Source of the DNA: Acinetobacter apis
GTDB taxonomy: Bacteria > Pseudomonadota > Gammaproteobacteria > Pseudomonadales > Moraxellaceae
Length of the DNA stretch: 64,000 nt
Assembly (NCBI RefSeq): GCF_900197575.1
Contig: NZ_FZLN01000001.1
Location: 1 to 64,000, forward strand
Direction of reading: 5' to 3'
Shown here: piece by piece, positions 39,213-47,781 of the stretch
How positions within the stretch are numbered: the first letter of the stretch is position 1
Layout: each line of letters starts with the position of its first letter
Made by a program: the position numbers and the translations under genes
The notes under the pieces: model-generated
Databases searched by the model: none
What the model was told of the DNA's origin: nothing
The model's input: only the letters and a program-made list of their open reading frames with translations

Positions 39213-40355
39213 ATGAGTGAACAAACATTGTCGAGCGAAGAGGGGTCATCTACACAAGCTGATGCAACTCGACAAAAGCGTAAAAAACTTTTATCGCTGG
39301 TGGCGATTTTATTTATCATTGGTGTCGTGGTGTATGTCATTTGGCATGTTTTTTTTAGCCAAAGTGAAGATACCGACAATGCTTATGTTGGTGCCAATAC
39401 AGCCCAAGTTAATTCAGTGATTAGTGGTCAAGTTCAGCAGGTTTTGGTAGATGACACACAATATGTCCACGCAGGTGACGTAGTCATCAAGCTTGATGAC
39501 CGTGATGCCAAAATTGCAGTCGCGCAGGCTGAAGCAGATTTGCTCAAGGTTAAACGCCAATATGGTCAAACAGAAGCCAATAGTGACAGTTTAACATCAC
39601 AAATTCGTGCCACAGATAGCGCCATTCAAAGCCAACAAGCGCAAGTAAATAAAGCACAGTCTGATTTAATCCGTGCACAAAAAGATTTAGAACGCCGTAC
39701 AGCGCTGAATGCATCAGGGGCAATTTCTAAAGAAGAATATACCACTGCACAAAATGCATTAAATACAGCGCAAGCCAATTTGGCATTGAATAAAGCGGGA
39801 TTGGCGCAGGCCATTTCAAATCAGAAAGTTGCTGAAAGTAACTTAAAAGCCAATGAGGCACTGATAAAAGGCACTACCTCAAATACAACGCCTGATGTGC
39901 TTGCGGCACAAGCAAAACTTGATCAAGCCAATTTAAATTTAACACGAACCGTGATTAAAGCACCGATTGACGGCATTATAACCAACCGTAATGTACAAGT
40001 TGGACAAACAATCTCTTCAGGCAGTGCTTTGATGTTGATTGTTCCAATTCATGCTTTATATGTTGATGCCAATTTTAAAGAAAACCAACTGGCACATGTC
40101 AAACCGGGTCAGGTGGTGAAATTGACCTCAGACTTATATGGTGATGATGTCGTGTTTCATGGCACAGTGGTTGGATTATCTGGTGGGACAGGGGCTGCAT
40201 TTGCTTTAATTCCTGCACAAAATGCCACAGGCAACTGGATTAAAGTGGTTCAGCGACTACCGGTACGAATTCATTTACAGCCTGAGGAATTAAAAAAACA
40301 TCCGCTTCGTGTTGGGTTATCAATGACTGCAACTGTGGATTTAAAGTCAGACTAA
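39213..40355 (+). CDS. multidrug efflux membrane-fusion protein EmrA-like
   Basis: The 380-aa HlyD/EmrA family adaptor has a cytoplasmic N-tail, one membrane segment at about residues 29-48 and a barrel-sandwich start (EDTDNAYVGANTAQVNSVISGQV). A long coiled-coil hairpin spans about 105-220, followed by the lipoyl second half TVIKAPIDGIITNRNVQVGQ and a beta barrel. It links the EmrB-type pump to an outer-membrane channel. emrB starts one base after its stop. Confidence 0.9.
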   Translation: MSEQTLSSEEGSSTQADATRQKRKKLLSLVAILFIIGVVVYVIWHVFFSQSEDTDNAYVGANTAQVNSVISGQVQQVLVDDTQYVHAGDVVIKLDDRDAKIAVAQAEADLLKVKRQYGQTEANSDSLTSQIRATDSAIQSQQAQVNKAQSDLIRAQKDLERRTALNASGAISKEEYTTAQNALNTAQANLALNKAGLAQAISNQKVAESNLKANEALIKGTTSNTTPDVLAAQAKLDQANLNLTRTVIKAPIDGIITNRNVQVGQTISSGSALMLIVPIHALYVDANFKENQLAHVKPGQVVKLTSDLYGDDVVFHGTVVGLSGGTGAAFALIPAQNATGNWIKVVQRLPVRIHLQPEELKKHPLRVGLSMTATVDLKSD

Positions 40356-40356
40356 T

Positions 40357-41880
40357 ATGAGTACATTTACCCCATTTGGTGATCTGACAGGTCGAAAACT
40401 GTTATTGGCAACATTGGTTTTGGCTTTAGCCAACTTTATGGTTGTTGTTGATACCACCATTGCCAATGTCGCAGTAGCACATATCACAGGCAGTTTGGCA
40501 GTATCTACCACCCAAGGGACATGGATTATTACTTCATATGCTGTCGCAGAAGCCATTTGTGTACCACTAACAGGTTGGCTTGCAGGCAGGTTTGGTGCAG
40601 TAAGGGTCTTTGCATCATGCTTAATGGGCTTTACTGCATTTTCAATATTATGTGGCTTTTCCCATACTTTAGAAATGCTGGTCTTTTGCCGAATCGGGCA
40701 AGGACTATTCGGTGGCCCACTGATGCCGCTGAGCCAAGCTTTATTAATGCGTATACATCCACCTGAAAAGCATGCGCAGGCGATGGGGCTATGGGCAATG
40801 ACCACGGTTGTTGGCCCGATTGTTGGTCCAATTATGGGGGGGTGGATTTGTGATAATTTGTCATGGCATTGGATTTTCTTTATTAATTTACCGATTGGAA
40901 TTGTGTGTATTTTTGCCGTCTTACACCTTTTAAAGCCTGCCGAAACACAAATTGCTGCAGTCAAAGTCGATGCGATTGGTTTATCGTTATTGGTCATTGC
41001 AGTGGGTGCATTACAGTTAATGTTAGACTTAGGACATGACCATGATTGGTTCTCAAGTCAACTGATACAAGCCTTGTCAATTACATCATTTATGGCATTT
41101 GTCATATTTATCATTTGGGAAATGACTGAAAAAAATCCCATTGTAAATATATCTATTTTTCGGCACAAAGGCTTTTCAATTGCTGTTTTGACTTTAGGTT
41201 GCGGCTTTGGTGCATTTTTTGGCAGTATTGTTTTAATTCCGCAGTGGTTGCAAACCAATATGGGATATACCGCCACATGGGCAGGCTATTTGACGGCCAC
41301 GATGGGCATTGGAAGTATGACCATGTCCCCGATTGTTGCTAAACTCTCAACCAAAATGGATCAACGGATTTTAGCAAGCTTTGGTTTGGTTATTTTAGCA
41401 GGTGTGACATTCATGCGGGCTTTTTGGAACAATGAAGCAGATTTTATGGCATTAGCATGGCCGCAAATCTTACAGGGTTTTGGCATTCCATTTTTCTTTA
41501 TTCCATTAACTAACTTGGCCTTGGGGTCGGTATTACCAAGTGAAGTGGCATCTGCTGCTGGATTAATGAGTTTTGTTCGAACCATGGGTGGGGCAATTGG
41601 CGCATCACTTGCCGTGACTATTTGGGATGATCATGCAAGTATTTCACGCAGTGAAATGGTGTCTAGGCTTCATCCTGAAACCACTGTGGATATGCTTGTA
41701 TCACAAGGCTATAGCCACCAAGCTGCACTTGCTACAATTTCAAATCTTGTGAATCAGCAGGCATTAACACAATCTGCAAATCATGTCTTTTTGGTTTTTT
41801 CTACTATTTTTATCTTGGGTGCGCTAGTCATTTGGTTGTGCCCAAAACCAAAGAAAGTTGCTGCGGGTCCAACACATTAA
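40357..41880 (+). CDS. multidrug efflux MFS pump EmrB-like (DHA2)
   Basis: The 507-aa transporter has 14 predicted membrane segments, with NFMVVVDTTIANVAVAHI at the first helix, GWLAGRFGAVRVF (motif A), and VVGPIVGPIMGGWI (motif C). It is the inner-membrane part of an EmrAB-type tripartite exporter and pairs with the preceding adaptor, one base apart. The substrate cannot be told. No outer-membrane channel gene is in the window. Confidence 0.92.
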   Translation: MSTFTPFGDLTGRKLLLATLVLALANFMVVVDTTIANVAVAHITGSLAVSTTQGTWIITSYAVAEAICVPLTGWLAGRFGAVRVFASCLMGFTAFSILCGFSHTLEMLVFCRIGQGLFGGPLMPLSQALLMRIHPPEKHAQAMGLWAMTTVVGPIVGPIMGGWICDNLSWHWIFFINLPIGIVCIFAVLHLLKPAETQIAAVKVDAIGLSLLVIAVGALQLMLDLGHDHDWFSSQLIQALSITSFMAFVIFIIWEMTEKNPIVNISIFRHKGFSIAVLTLGCGFGAFFGSIVLIPQWLQTNMGYTATWAGYLTATMGIGSMTMSPIVAKLSTKMDQRILASFGLVILAGVTFMRAFWNNEADFMALAWPQILQGFGIPFFFIPLTNLALGSVLPSEVASAAGLMSFVRTMGGAIGASLAVTIWDDHASISRSEMVSRLHPETTVDMLVSQGYSHQAALATISNLVNQQALTQSANHVFLVFSTIFILGALVIWLCPKPKKVAAGPTH

Positions 41881-41883
41881 ATA

Positions 41884-41931
41884 ATGCACCATCTAAAGCG
41901 CTGTTATAATAATAGCGTGATAGATGGTGTA
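41884..41931. terminator. hairpin between emrB and the cupin gene
   Basis: Nested arms CACCATCTA / TAGATGGTG and AGCGCT / AGCG flank an AT-rich loop. Both convergent genes could end here, although a T run is lacking. Confidence 0.5.
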
Positions 41932-41937
41932 ATGGTT

Positions 41938-42345
41938 TTATGCGAGTTGATTATATTCTTCGTCAGAAACATCATCAAAAATATCAGTTGCAGTATTTTC
42001 GCCTGGCACAGTAATGGCAATATGAGATAACCAATTGTCTTTACTTGCGCCGTGCCAATGTTTTGTACCTGCTTTAACATTAATAACATCACCGGCTTGA
42101 ATGCGCTGTGCTGGTTGCCCATCTTCTTGATGCCAACCTGTACCGCCTGTAATTAATAAAATTTCAGCAGTATGATGATAATGCCATTTGGTGCGTGCTG
42201 ATGGTGAGAAAGTGATGTTAGAAATTTCTACAGGATCCGTAGATAGGTCACTGCGGTAGCTAGTACCTGTGAAAAAAACAGCAAACTCTTCACTGGTAAT
42301 GCCTTTATCAAATACGGTGTTGCCGTCAAAGTTTTCAGTTGTCAT
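41938..42345 (-). CDS. cupin-domain protein
   Basis: The 135-aa single-domain cupin has the metal-ligand motif RTKWHYHHTAEILLITGG (cupin motif 1) and the second motif AGDVINVKAGTKHWHGAS. The enzymatic role is unknown; relatives include small oxidoreductase-linked cupins and isomerases. The C-terminal tail is acidic. It stands alone between emrB and ssrA. Confidence 0.87.
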   Translation of the reverse strand: MTTENFDGNTVFDKGITSEEFAVFFTGTSYRSDLSTDPVEISNITFSPSARTKWHYHHTAEILLITGGTGWHQEDGQPAQRIQAGDVINVKAGTKHWHGASKDNWLSHIAITVPGENTATDIFDDVSDEEYNQLA

Positions 42346-42718
42346 AATAGATTGCCTTTTATTTAATTCATGTTGTTGTTATGGATTTTTATACTAGCAT
42401 GGTGAAAAAACGTTCTATGTTAAAATTACCATTTAGCATCACTCACGGTGCGATTATTAACACAAAAACACGTCTCATCACATATCTCAACGTTTTTAAA
42501 GAATAAATTTAAGCTGTCATTAAAATTATTGTAAAAACAGAAGTTTTGGAATCAAAGCAAGTTTGTTTTTAAAGGGATGATTATTTTAAATACAAAACTT
42601 TGAAGATTATTTTGACTAAATAAAAAACAGTTTGTTGTAATAATTTACTCACATTTCATTTAGATGACTACAAAGCATAGCAAAATGCTAAATCTATGTT
42701 ATAGTAACAAAACATCAA
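42346..42718. other. upstream region of ssrA and cupin gene
   Basis: The region of 373 bases is AT-rich. A TATAGT box at 42700-42705 is a candidate -10 for ssrA. No clear -35 was found 17 bases before it. There is no coding frame. Confidence 0.4.
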
Positions 42719-43078
42719 GGGGATGTTATTGGCTTCGACGCTGGTAATGAAACTTATAGATGCATGCCGAGAGCGCATTTTCTCTCGTAAATAAAATTTG
42801 CATTTTTTTAGTCGCAAACGACAAATCTTACGCTCTAGCTGCCTAAGGGCAGTTTGTCCGACCGTTAGTTTACTTGTGGTCTAACAGTCCGATCGAAGCG
42901 CACGCACACAAGTCCGTATAAAACCAAGCCTCGGGGTTTTGTACTAAATTAAGAGGATCGCGCTTTAAACCCTGTTCGTCGGGTCTTTCAGTGTTAAAAC
43001 AATAGACGATATCTAAGCATGTAGTATTCTCGAGCGTAGTGCTGGCGGACGCGGGTTCAACTCCCGCCATCTCCACCA
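42719..43078 (+). ncRNA. ssrA: tmRNA (ssrA)
   Basis: The 5' end GGGGATGTTATTGGCTTCGACG and 3' end GGTTCAA...CATCTCCACCA pair as a tRNA-like acceptor (seven pairs, one G-U). The T-arm GGGTTCAA is intact and CCA is encoded. The tag frame is 42814-42846 (GCA to TAA) and reads ANDKSYALAA. tmRNA rescues stalled ribosomes with SmpB. The 3' end is the likely integration site of the adjacent island, leaving a functional gene end. Confidence 0.97.
43055..43071 (+). repeat. candidate att core repeat, left (in ssrA 3' end)
   Basis: GTTCAACTCCCGCCATC lies in the ssrA T-arm/acceptor. It agrees with 53284-53300 at 14 of 17 positions. Integrases of this kind often use the tmRNA 3' end. Confidence 0.5.
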
Positions 43079-43120
43079 TATACTTAAACTTATATGCTCT
43101 AATATGAAAAATGTAAGTTA

Positions 43121-43157
43121 TAAAGCCTTGATTCTTAACGGATTGAGGTTTTTTTTA
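43121..43157 (+). terminator. terminator-like hairpin downstream of ssrA
   Basis: CCTTGAT / ATTGAGG arms (with G-U pairs) plus an eight-T run. It resembles the hairpin at 53308-53346. Confidence 0.55.
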
Positions 43158-43212
43158 TGCCTAAACATAGTGTTATATGGGTTTATATAGCGTTATATAG
43201 TATTGCTTAGCA

Positions 43213-43261
43213 TGTATCCCTACGTGTATCCTTTCATATTTATTGAAACCGTAGGGATACA
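43213..43261. repeat. TGTATCCC arm-type repeats near the left end
   Basis: TGTATCCC at 43213-43220, TGTATCC at 43225-43231 (12-bp phase) and an inverted GGGATACA at 43254-43261, just before int. They are probably integrase or excisionase binding sites. Confidence 0.6.
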
Positions 43262-43266
43262 AGAAA

Positions 43267-44493
43267 ATGAAAAGGTCAGATATAAAACGTCGTCCGTTGT
43301 CGGATACTGCCTTAGCAAGTCTTGAGCCTGAGGATAAGGAATATAGAGAGTTAGACGGTAATGGGCTGTACTTTAGAGTTAAGAAAGACGGCAACAAGTC
43401 ATGGCAACTTAGATATAAAAAACCATGTGGTAAGTGGTCGTGGCTAGGTATTGGTGGCTACCCTGAAATAGGCGGACAGCTTGCAAGGAAGAAAGCCCAA
43501 GACTTTATGGTAGACATAGGCAAGGGCGAAAACCCAGTCATTACCAAGCAACAGCGTAAAAGAAAAGAATTAGAAGAAAATACGGCGACATTTGAAGCCT
43601 TAGCGAAAGAATGGCTCACCACAAAACAAGGTAAGTGGGTAGATGCCACAATGACCCGTAATAGGGGAGCATTAGAAAAACATATATTTCCGACCTTTGG
43701 TAAACGGCTATTTGCATCTATACGCCCTATTGAGTGGTTAGAGCATTTAAAACGTATTCAGCAACAACAACAGATATTTGAGCAAGTAAACCGTATGCGT
43801 TCTATGTGCAGGGATATATACGACTATGGCAAAGTGACTGGACGTATTGATTACAACCCACTAGAGGGCTTACACAAATACCTAGAGCAAGGTAAAAAAG
43901 AAAACATGGCTCATGTGAGCGAACAAGAATTACCAATATTACTCAGAGCCATAGATAACTACCCAACGCCTGACATGAAAATAGGTTTAAAGCTGTTAGC
44001 TATGTTGTTTTGCCGACCAAGTGAGTTAAGACAAGCCCAGTGGGGTGAGTTTGATCTAGTCCAAGCAATATGGACGATACCTCAAGAGCGTATGAAGAAA
44101 CGCCGTGAGCATATTATCCCATTACCTACACAAGCCATTGAGCTACTGGCAGAGTTAAAGCCTTTGAGTGGTCATTCAGACTATTTATTTCCTAGCCGAT
44201 CTAATAACCATAAGCCCAAGTCAGACACCGTATTTATTATGGCACTACGGCGTTTAGGGTATGAGGGCAGACAAACACCACACGGATTTAGACATATTGC
44301 CAGTACCATATTAAACAATAAAGGTTTTGACGAGCGTCATGTGGAATCAGCCCTAGCACACGTTAAAGACGGCGTGGCAGGGGTATATAACAAAGCCCAG
44401 TACATAGAGGACAGAAAGACCTTAATGCAATGGTATGCCAACTATTTAGAAGAACTTGCAGACGATAGCGTAATTCAATTTAAAAAAGCATAA
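43267..44493 (+). CDS. int: tyrosine recombinase, P4-type integrase
   Basis: The 408-aa enzyme has an N-terminal DUF4102-type arm-binding part (GNGLYFRVKKDGNKSWQLRYK), a core-binding domain with FEALAKEWL, and a catalytic domain. Catalytic residues are Arg in CRPSELRQAQW, His/Arg in HGFRHIAST, His in ALAHVKDG and the Tyr nucleophile in GVYNKAQY. It would integrate the island at ssrA. It starts right after the arm repeats. Confidence 0.93.
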   Translation: MKRSDIKRRPLSDTALASLEPEDKEYRELDGNGLYFRVKKDGNKSWQLRYKKPCGKWSWLGIGGYPEIGGQLARKKAQDFMVDIGKGENPVITKQQRKRKELEENTATFEALAKEWLTTKQGKWVDATMTRNRGALEKHIFPTFGKRLFASIRPIEWLEHLKRIQQQQQIFEQVNRMRSMCRDIYDYGKVTGRIDYNPLEGLHKYLEQGKKENMAHVSEQELPILLRAIDNYPTPDMKIGLKLLAMLFCRPSELRQAQWGEFDLVQAIWTIPQERMKKRREHIIPLPTQAIELLAELKPLSGHSDYLFPSRSNNHKPKSDTVFIMALRRLGYEGRQTPHGFRHIASTILNNKGFDERHVESALAHVKDGVAGVYNKAQYIEDRKTLMQWYANYLEELADDSVIQFKKA

Positions 44494-44494
44494 C

Positions 44495-44513
44495 GGCGAT
44501 ATAACTTATCGCC
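44495..44513 (+). terminator. hairpin after int
   Basis: GGCGATA / TATCGCC arms with a 5-base loop start in the int stop region. The T-run is weak. Confidence 0.45.
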
Positions 44514-44592
44514 CTAATTGGTTTTATATGGGCATTTATAGGTGAATATGGGTTATTATTAGAGCGTTAAGTCTAGCCTGACGGGGCGAAAG

Positions 44593-44609
44593 TACACTAC
44601 CCAAGTGTA
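44593..44609. repeat. short inverted repeat upstream of 44654 gene
   Basis: TACACT-N5-AGTGTA, about 45 bases before the start of the next gene. Possibly an operator. Confidence 0.4.
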
Positions 44610-44653
44610 TTGGCTTAACTTATTTTCTTTGGGTGCTGTGGGAGGTATTGAGT

Positions 44654-45439
44654 TTGAGTAAGTGTGAAAATGATTTAAACAGCTTAAAACAGCAGTTTAT
44701 TAGTATTTATGACTTACTAGAGTTGCTTACTAATATTGATAATTCTAGCCCACAAGTTATAGCAAAATGGTTAATGCATAATAAAAGTATTCTATTACGT
44801 TCAAAATCTCTAGTTTTTCAAAATGAATATGATTTAAAGGAATACGAACTTATTAATAATGCTCAGTTTCTATCACCTCTAAAAACCATAGAATTACTTG
44901 CAGATGGTGTTGATAGTGATGACATATGTGATATGGATATCTTGGGCTTTTCACGGTGGCAATTGTTAATCGATTTAAAGAGAGTGGGTTTTGCTATACC
45001 TGATAGTGAAATAAAAAGAAGTGAGGCATATATATCCACAATTTGCCATGATACAGATGATAATTTTTATAAAAATCAATGCATTACTCTAAGAGAACAA
45101 TATGTTTCTATTTCAAATAAAAAATTTATAGATCAGCCTGTAAAACAAAAACACAATATTCGTCATATTGATCTTTTAGACCCTCAAAAGCCTCTTATGT
45201 ATAACAAAAGACTTGCATGTTTACTTAGGGTTACTTATGACTTATTACATTTAGAAAAATTTGATCATCAGCCAACAAAAGAAAAACGAATAACCGATTG
45301 TTTGGAGGAGTACGGAAGTGATTATGGTTACCCAGCTACTGACACTAATGTTAAGCATTTTTCTTATTTAATTCACACAAGAAGTAAGTCAAAAAAAGTG
45401 GCAAAAGAATTAATGGAAGATATTATAAATCCACACTAA
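44654..45439 (+). CDS. hypothetical island protein
   Basis: I do not recognise this protein of about 261 aa. It is soluble, charged and AT-rich. The N-terminal 120 residues are Leu-rich and helical. The C-terminal part (RLACLLRVTYDLLHLEKF... and TNVKHFSYLIHTRS) resembles small domains seen in satellite or prophage hypothetical proteins. No ATG fits. TTG 44654 has a strong GGAGGT 7 bases upstream, while GTG 44633 and TTG 44648 would be too far or too close. It could be a regulator or a defence or anti-phage gene; this is unknown. Confidence 0.6.
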   Translation: MSKCENDLNSLKQQFISIYDLLELLTNIDNSSPQVIAKWLMHNKSILLRSKSLVFQNEYDLKEYELINNAQFLSPLKTIELLADGVDSDDICDMDILGFSRWQLLIDLKRVGFAIPDSEIKRSEAYISTICHDTDDNFYKNQCITLREQYVSISNKKFIDQPVKQKHNIRHIDLLDPQKPLMYNKRLACLLRVTYDLLHLEKFDHQPTKEKRITDCLEEYGSDYGYPATDTNVKHFSYLIHTRSKSKKVAKELMEDIINPH

Positions 45440-45530
45440 AAATACTATTTTGACTTGGAAAAGATGGCTTATTAAAACTAAATACTAATCAGACCGACCA
45501 AAATAGTATTTTAGACAATTAAAATACTAT
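45439..45530. promoter_or_regulatory. AAAATACTATTTTG inverted/direct repeats, probable operator
   Basis: Perfect 14-bp inverted arms AAAATACTATTTTG (45439-45452) and CAAAATAGTATTTT (45499-45512), plus a partial third copy at 45521-45530. They lie between the hypothetical gene and the AlpA-like operon. They may bind an island regulator. Confidence 0.55.
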
Positions 45531-45674
45531 CTCTATTACTAAAAAAGATATTTTAACGACAGTTTCTAGTTTTTTTAACGATAAAAATCATATATTTAAA
45601 GATTAAAATAACATTTTTTTCATTGTTCTAATTTGTTCTTATATATCCATACCTAAACGTATGGAGCTATAGAA

Positions 45675-45884
45675 ATGCAACCTTTAAGAATTACATATAA
45701 TCAAGCATGCCACTTGCTAGGCATTACTCGCAGTACCTTGCGAGATTTACCAAAAAAAGACCCATCATTCCCGAAGTGCTACAAATTTGGTAGTACACGA
45801 CAAGCACCGGTCTATTACGATTATGCCGATCTATTAGCATGGCATAACGCACAAAAAGAAAAAGCTACTGGTGTGGAGGCATAA
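45675..45884 (+). CDS. AlpA-like HTH regulator/excisionase
   Basis: The 69-aa protein has a MerR/AlpA-like helix-turn-helix: ITYNQACHLLGITRSTLRDL followed by a wing segment FPKCYKFGSTRQAPVYYDYADLLAWH. AlpA-type proteins in P4-like elements activate or excise the integrated island. Start ATG 45675 has GGAG 8 bases upstream. It opens a packed operon ending with the DUF3987 gene. The name is by fold, not search. Confidence 0.75.
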   Translation: MQPLRITYNQACHLLGITRSTLRDLPKKDPSFPKCYKFGSTRQAPVYYDYADLLAWHNAQKEKATGVEA

Positions 45885-45888
45885 CCCC

Positions 45889-46104
45889 ATGACCAAGACA
45901 CATCAAACTGCCGTATTAACCCACTTCAAAGACGGTAAGACCATAACCCAAGCTGAGGCTATTTGCTATTACGACTGTTACCGCCTAAGTGCTGTTATAG
46001 ATCGACTACGCAAGCAAGGCTATAACATCGTTACACATGCAGAGCCTAACCTAAATAACAAAGGCACTCATGCACGTTATGAATTGGTAGAGGTGCAAGC
46101 ATGA
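45889..46104 (+). CDS. small winged-helix protein
   Basis: This 71-aa basic protein has LTHFKDGKTITQAEAICYYDCYRLSAVIDRLRKQGYNI, typical of a small winged-helix of the Phi-29/phage regulator type, ending with an ARYEL strand. I chose ATG 45889, 4 bases after the AlpA-like stop. The following gene overlaps it by 4 bases (ATGA). Probably a DNA-binding replication or regulatory protein; the exact role is unknown. Confidence 0.7.
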   Translation: MTKTHQTAVLTHFKDGKTITQAEAICYYDCYRLSAVIDRLRKQGYNIVTHAEPNLNNKGTHARYELVEVQA

Positions 46105-46766
46105 AAGGATTAATCATTTCTCAATATCATGGCGTAGATTGCCAATTTAATGAAGATGGGTGGTTTAACGCTACATTGGTCGCAAGCCGATATAACAAGC
46201 AAGTACATGAATGGGTACGATTACCTGAAACCCAAAAATACTTAGAAGCACTTGAACGCAAATACGGGAAAATCCCGTATTTGAAAACTAGACGCGGAAA
46301 TAATGGCGGTACATGGCTACACCCAAAATTAGCAGTACGTTTCGCTCAATGGCTAGATATAGACTTTGCTATTTGGTGTGATGAACAAATAGATCAATTA
46401 TTACGAGGTAAACACCCGGTATTAGATAAGAAGCGGTTACGTCATCAAACAGCTTCAACCTTTAAAGTATTGACTGCTGTACTTAAAAACACCCTAGAAC
46501 AACAGGGTAAAGAGGTGAAACGGTATCATTTTATGAATGAAGCACGGCTTATTAACTGGGCTTTGAATGGTGAGTTTAAAGGATTAGACAGAGATAGCCT
46601 GAGCTATGAGGACTTAGACCTACTAGCAAGCCTTGAGGTACAAGACCTGATATTGATTGCATCAAAATGTACCTATGAGGAGCGTAAAACAGCATTACAG
46701 GAACATACCCAACAGGTTATGCACAAGCCTACTCAAAGCATCACGTATGCAAGCATGGAGGCTTAA
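46101..46766 (+). CDS. KilA-N domain protein
   Basis: The 221-aa protein starts with a KilA-N DNA-binding domain (about residues 1-100): FNEDGWFNATLVASRYNK, VHEWVRLPETQKYL, RRGNNGGTWLHPKLAVRFAQWLDIDF and WCDEQIDQLL. The C-terminal half is helical with no known domain. KilA-N proteins are common in prophages and satellites and act as regulators or antirepressor-like proteins. It is translationally coupled with the preceding gene. Confidence 0.85.
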   Translation: MKGLIISQYHGVDCQFNEDGWFNATLVASRYNKQVHEWVRLPETQKYLEALERKYGKIPYLKTRRGNNGGTWLHPKLAVRFAQWLDIDFAIWCDEQIDQLLRGKHPVLDKKRLRHQTASTFKVLTAVLKNTLEQQGKEVKRYHFMNEARLINWALNGEFKGLDRDSLSYEDLDLLASLEVQDLILIASKCTYEERKTALQEHTQQVMHKPTQSITYASMEA

Positions 46767-46768
46767 AC

Positions 46769-47497
46769 ATGACTAAAACCAACTTTGGATTAACCATCAA
46801 AAACAAAGCATTACTAGGGTGTGGTGATTTCTACCATACCTATAGCATTGATAATACAGGTAAACGCAAAAGTGCGTTCACGGCGTACCTGAGCCACCAC
46901 CTGACAGGTGAGGTTATCGTCAAAAATGACGTAAAGGTACAACCTCAAACTGAGGACATGCTTCAACCACCAACGGCGGACGAACAACACGTAAATAATG
47001 TAAACATCAGACAACATATACACAGTGTGATTATGCCTTTTACCCCAATGGGGGAAATCGAAACAATCAACCACTTACAGACGTTTCCTCAAATTGAGGA
47101 AGTGCCTAAGGTAGATCAAACCTTATCATTTCTTAACACCTTACTACGAAAATATCGTAGTGAATTTACGTCATTGGTGGATAAACCAAACAAGCTAAAA
47201 GATAAAAAGGTGATTGCAAAAGATAGATTAAATAATTATCCTAGCTTTGCTTTGAGCAAAATCTCAAGGTTAGCTTTGGTCGGCTATAAGTTTTCAACAG
47301 GCGTACAGTCCGCAAGGGCTTTTTTTGTGCGTAATATCTCTATGCGTTCGCATGTTATGGCGAGGCTGGAGAGGGACATATTTATATGTGCAGGTAACCT
47401 GTTGAGCCTGTCGACCAACCCTTTTCAGCTTTGCCACCCTTACTTGGTCGTAAATGGTAAAGCTCCTATATCAACAGGAGTGCATACTCATGCCTAA
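46769..47497 (+). CDS. hypothetical protein with Ash/Icd-like C-terminus
   Basis: A 242-aa frame follows the KilA-N gene after 2 bases. Residues 1-170 are not recognised. From about 175 the text YKFSTGVQSARAFFVRN, MRSHVMARLERD and CAGNL has the layout of Ash/Icd-like reading frames of P4-type satellites. A GC-rich hairpin with seven Ts (47307-47326) lies inside, and the end overlaps the next start. The DNA may therefore double as a regulatory RNA region, as in P4 immunity; the frame's reality past the hairpin is uncertain. Confidence 0.55.
   Translation: MTKTNFGLTIKNKALLGCGDFYHTYSIDNTGKRKSAFTAYLSHHLTGEVIVKNDVKVQPQTEDMLQPPTADEQHVNNVNIRQHIHSVIMPFTPMGEIETINHLQTFPQIEEVPKVDQTLSFLNTLLRKYRSEFTSLVDKPNKLKDKKVIAKDRLNNYPSFALSKISRLALVGYKFSTGVQSARAFFVRNISMRSHVMARLERDIFICAGNLLSLSTNPFQLCHPYLVVNGKAPISTGVHTHA
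47307..47326 (+). terminator. intrinsic terminator/attenuator inside the Ash-like frame
   Basis: AGTCC-GCAA-GGGCT is a short stem with a tetraloop, and a seven-T run follows. It lies within an open frame, in the operon middle. Confidence 0.6.
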
Positions 47498-47780
47498 ACA
47501 AAACACGAATACAAAACAATATACAGCTTTAGACCTTGCTGACATTCACGCTTGTTTCAATAAATATTTAGATTTATTCCGTACAGCAATCCACGATATT
47601 CAAATACGCATTACTGAGTTAAAAGGTCGTGTGTCACCTGAAAATGAGATGTACTTTATACAGCTAGAGAGTGTCTTATCTATCTACGAGTACATGGTTG
47701 AGGGACGTTCTGAGCATTATCAAGATTTAGAAGATAAGTATGATTTAGAGCATGATGCCCCAACAAAATGGAGCATCTAA
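47490..47780 (+). CDS. small coiled-coil island protein, paralogue 1
   Basis: This 96-aa acidic, helical protein has ALDLADIHACFNKYLDLF, AIHDIQIRITELKGRVS and SVLSIYEYMVEGRSEHYQDLED. It shares its layout with the next gene (aromatic-Asp-Leu start, central helix, an EYL/EYM motif). No family is recognised. I chose ATG 47490, with CAGGAG about 10 bases upstream; the upstream in-frame start at 47454 lies inside the previous gene's end. Confidence 0.6.
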   Translation: MPKQNTNTKQYTALDLADIHACFNKYLDLFRTAIHDIQIRITELKGRVSPENEMYFIQLESVLSIYEYMVEGRSEHYQDLEDKYDLEHDAPTKWSI

Positions 47781-47781
47781 C

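Noticed and set aside
40347..40997. Minus-strand frame of 216 codons inside emrB
   Set aside because: It overlaps the conserved EmrB N-terminal half and has the Pro/Ile-rich look of an antisense shadow.
42870..43079. Minus-strand frame of 69 codons
   Set aside because: It is antisense to the tmRNA gene, a well-known false reading frame; the RNA structure explains the sequence.
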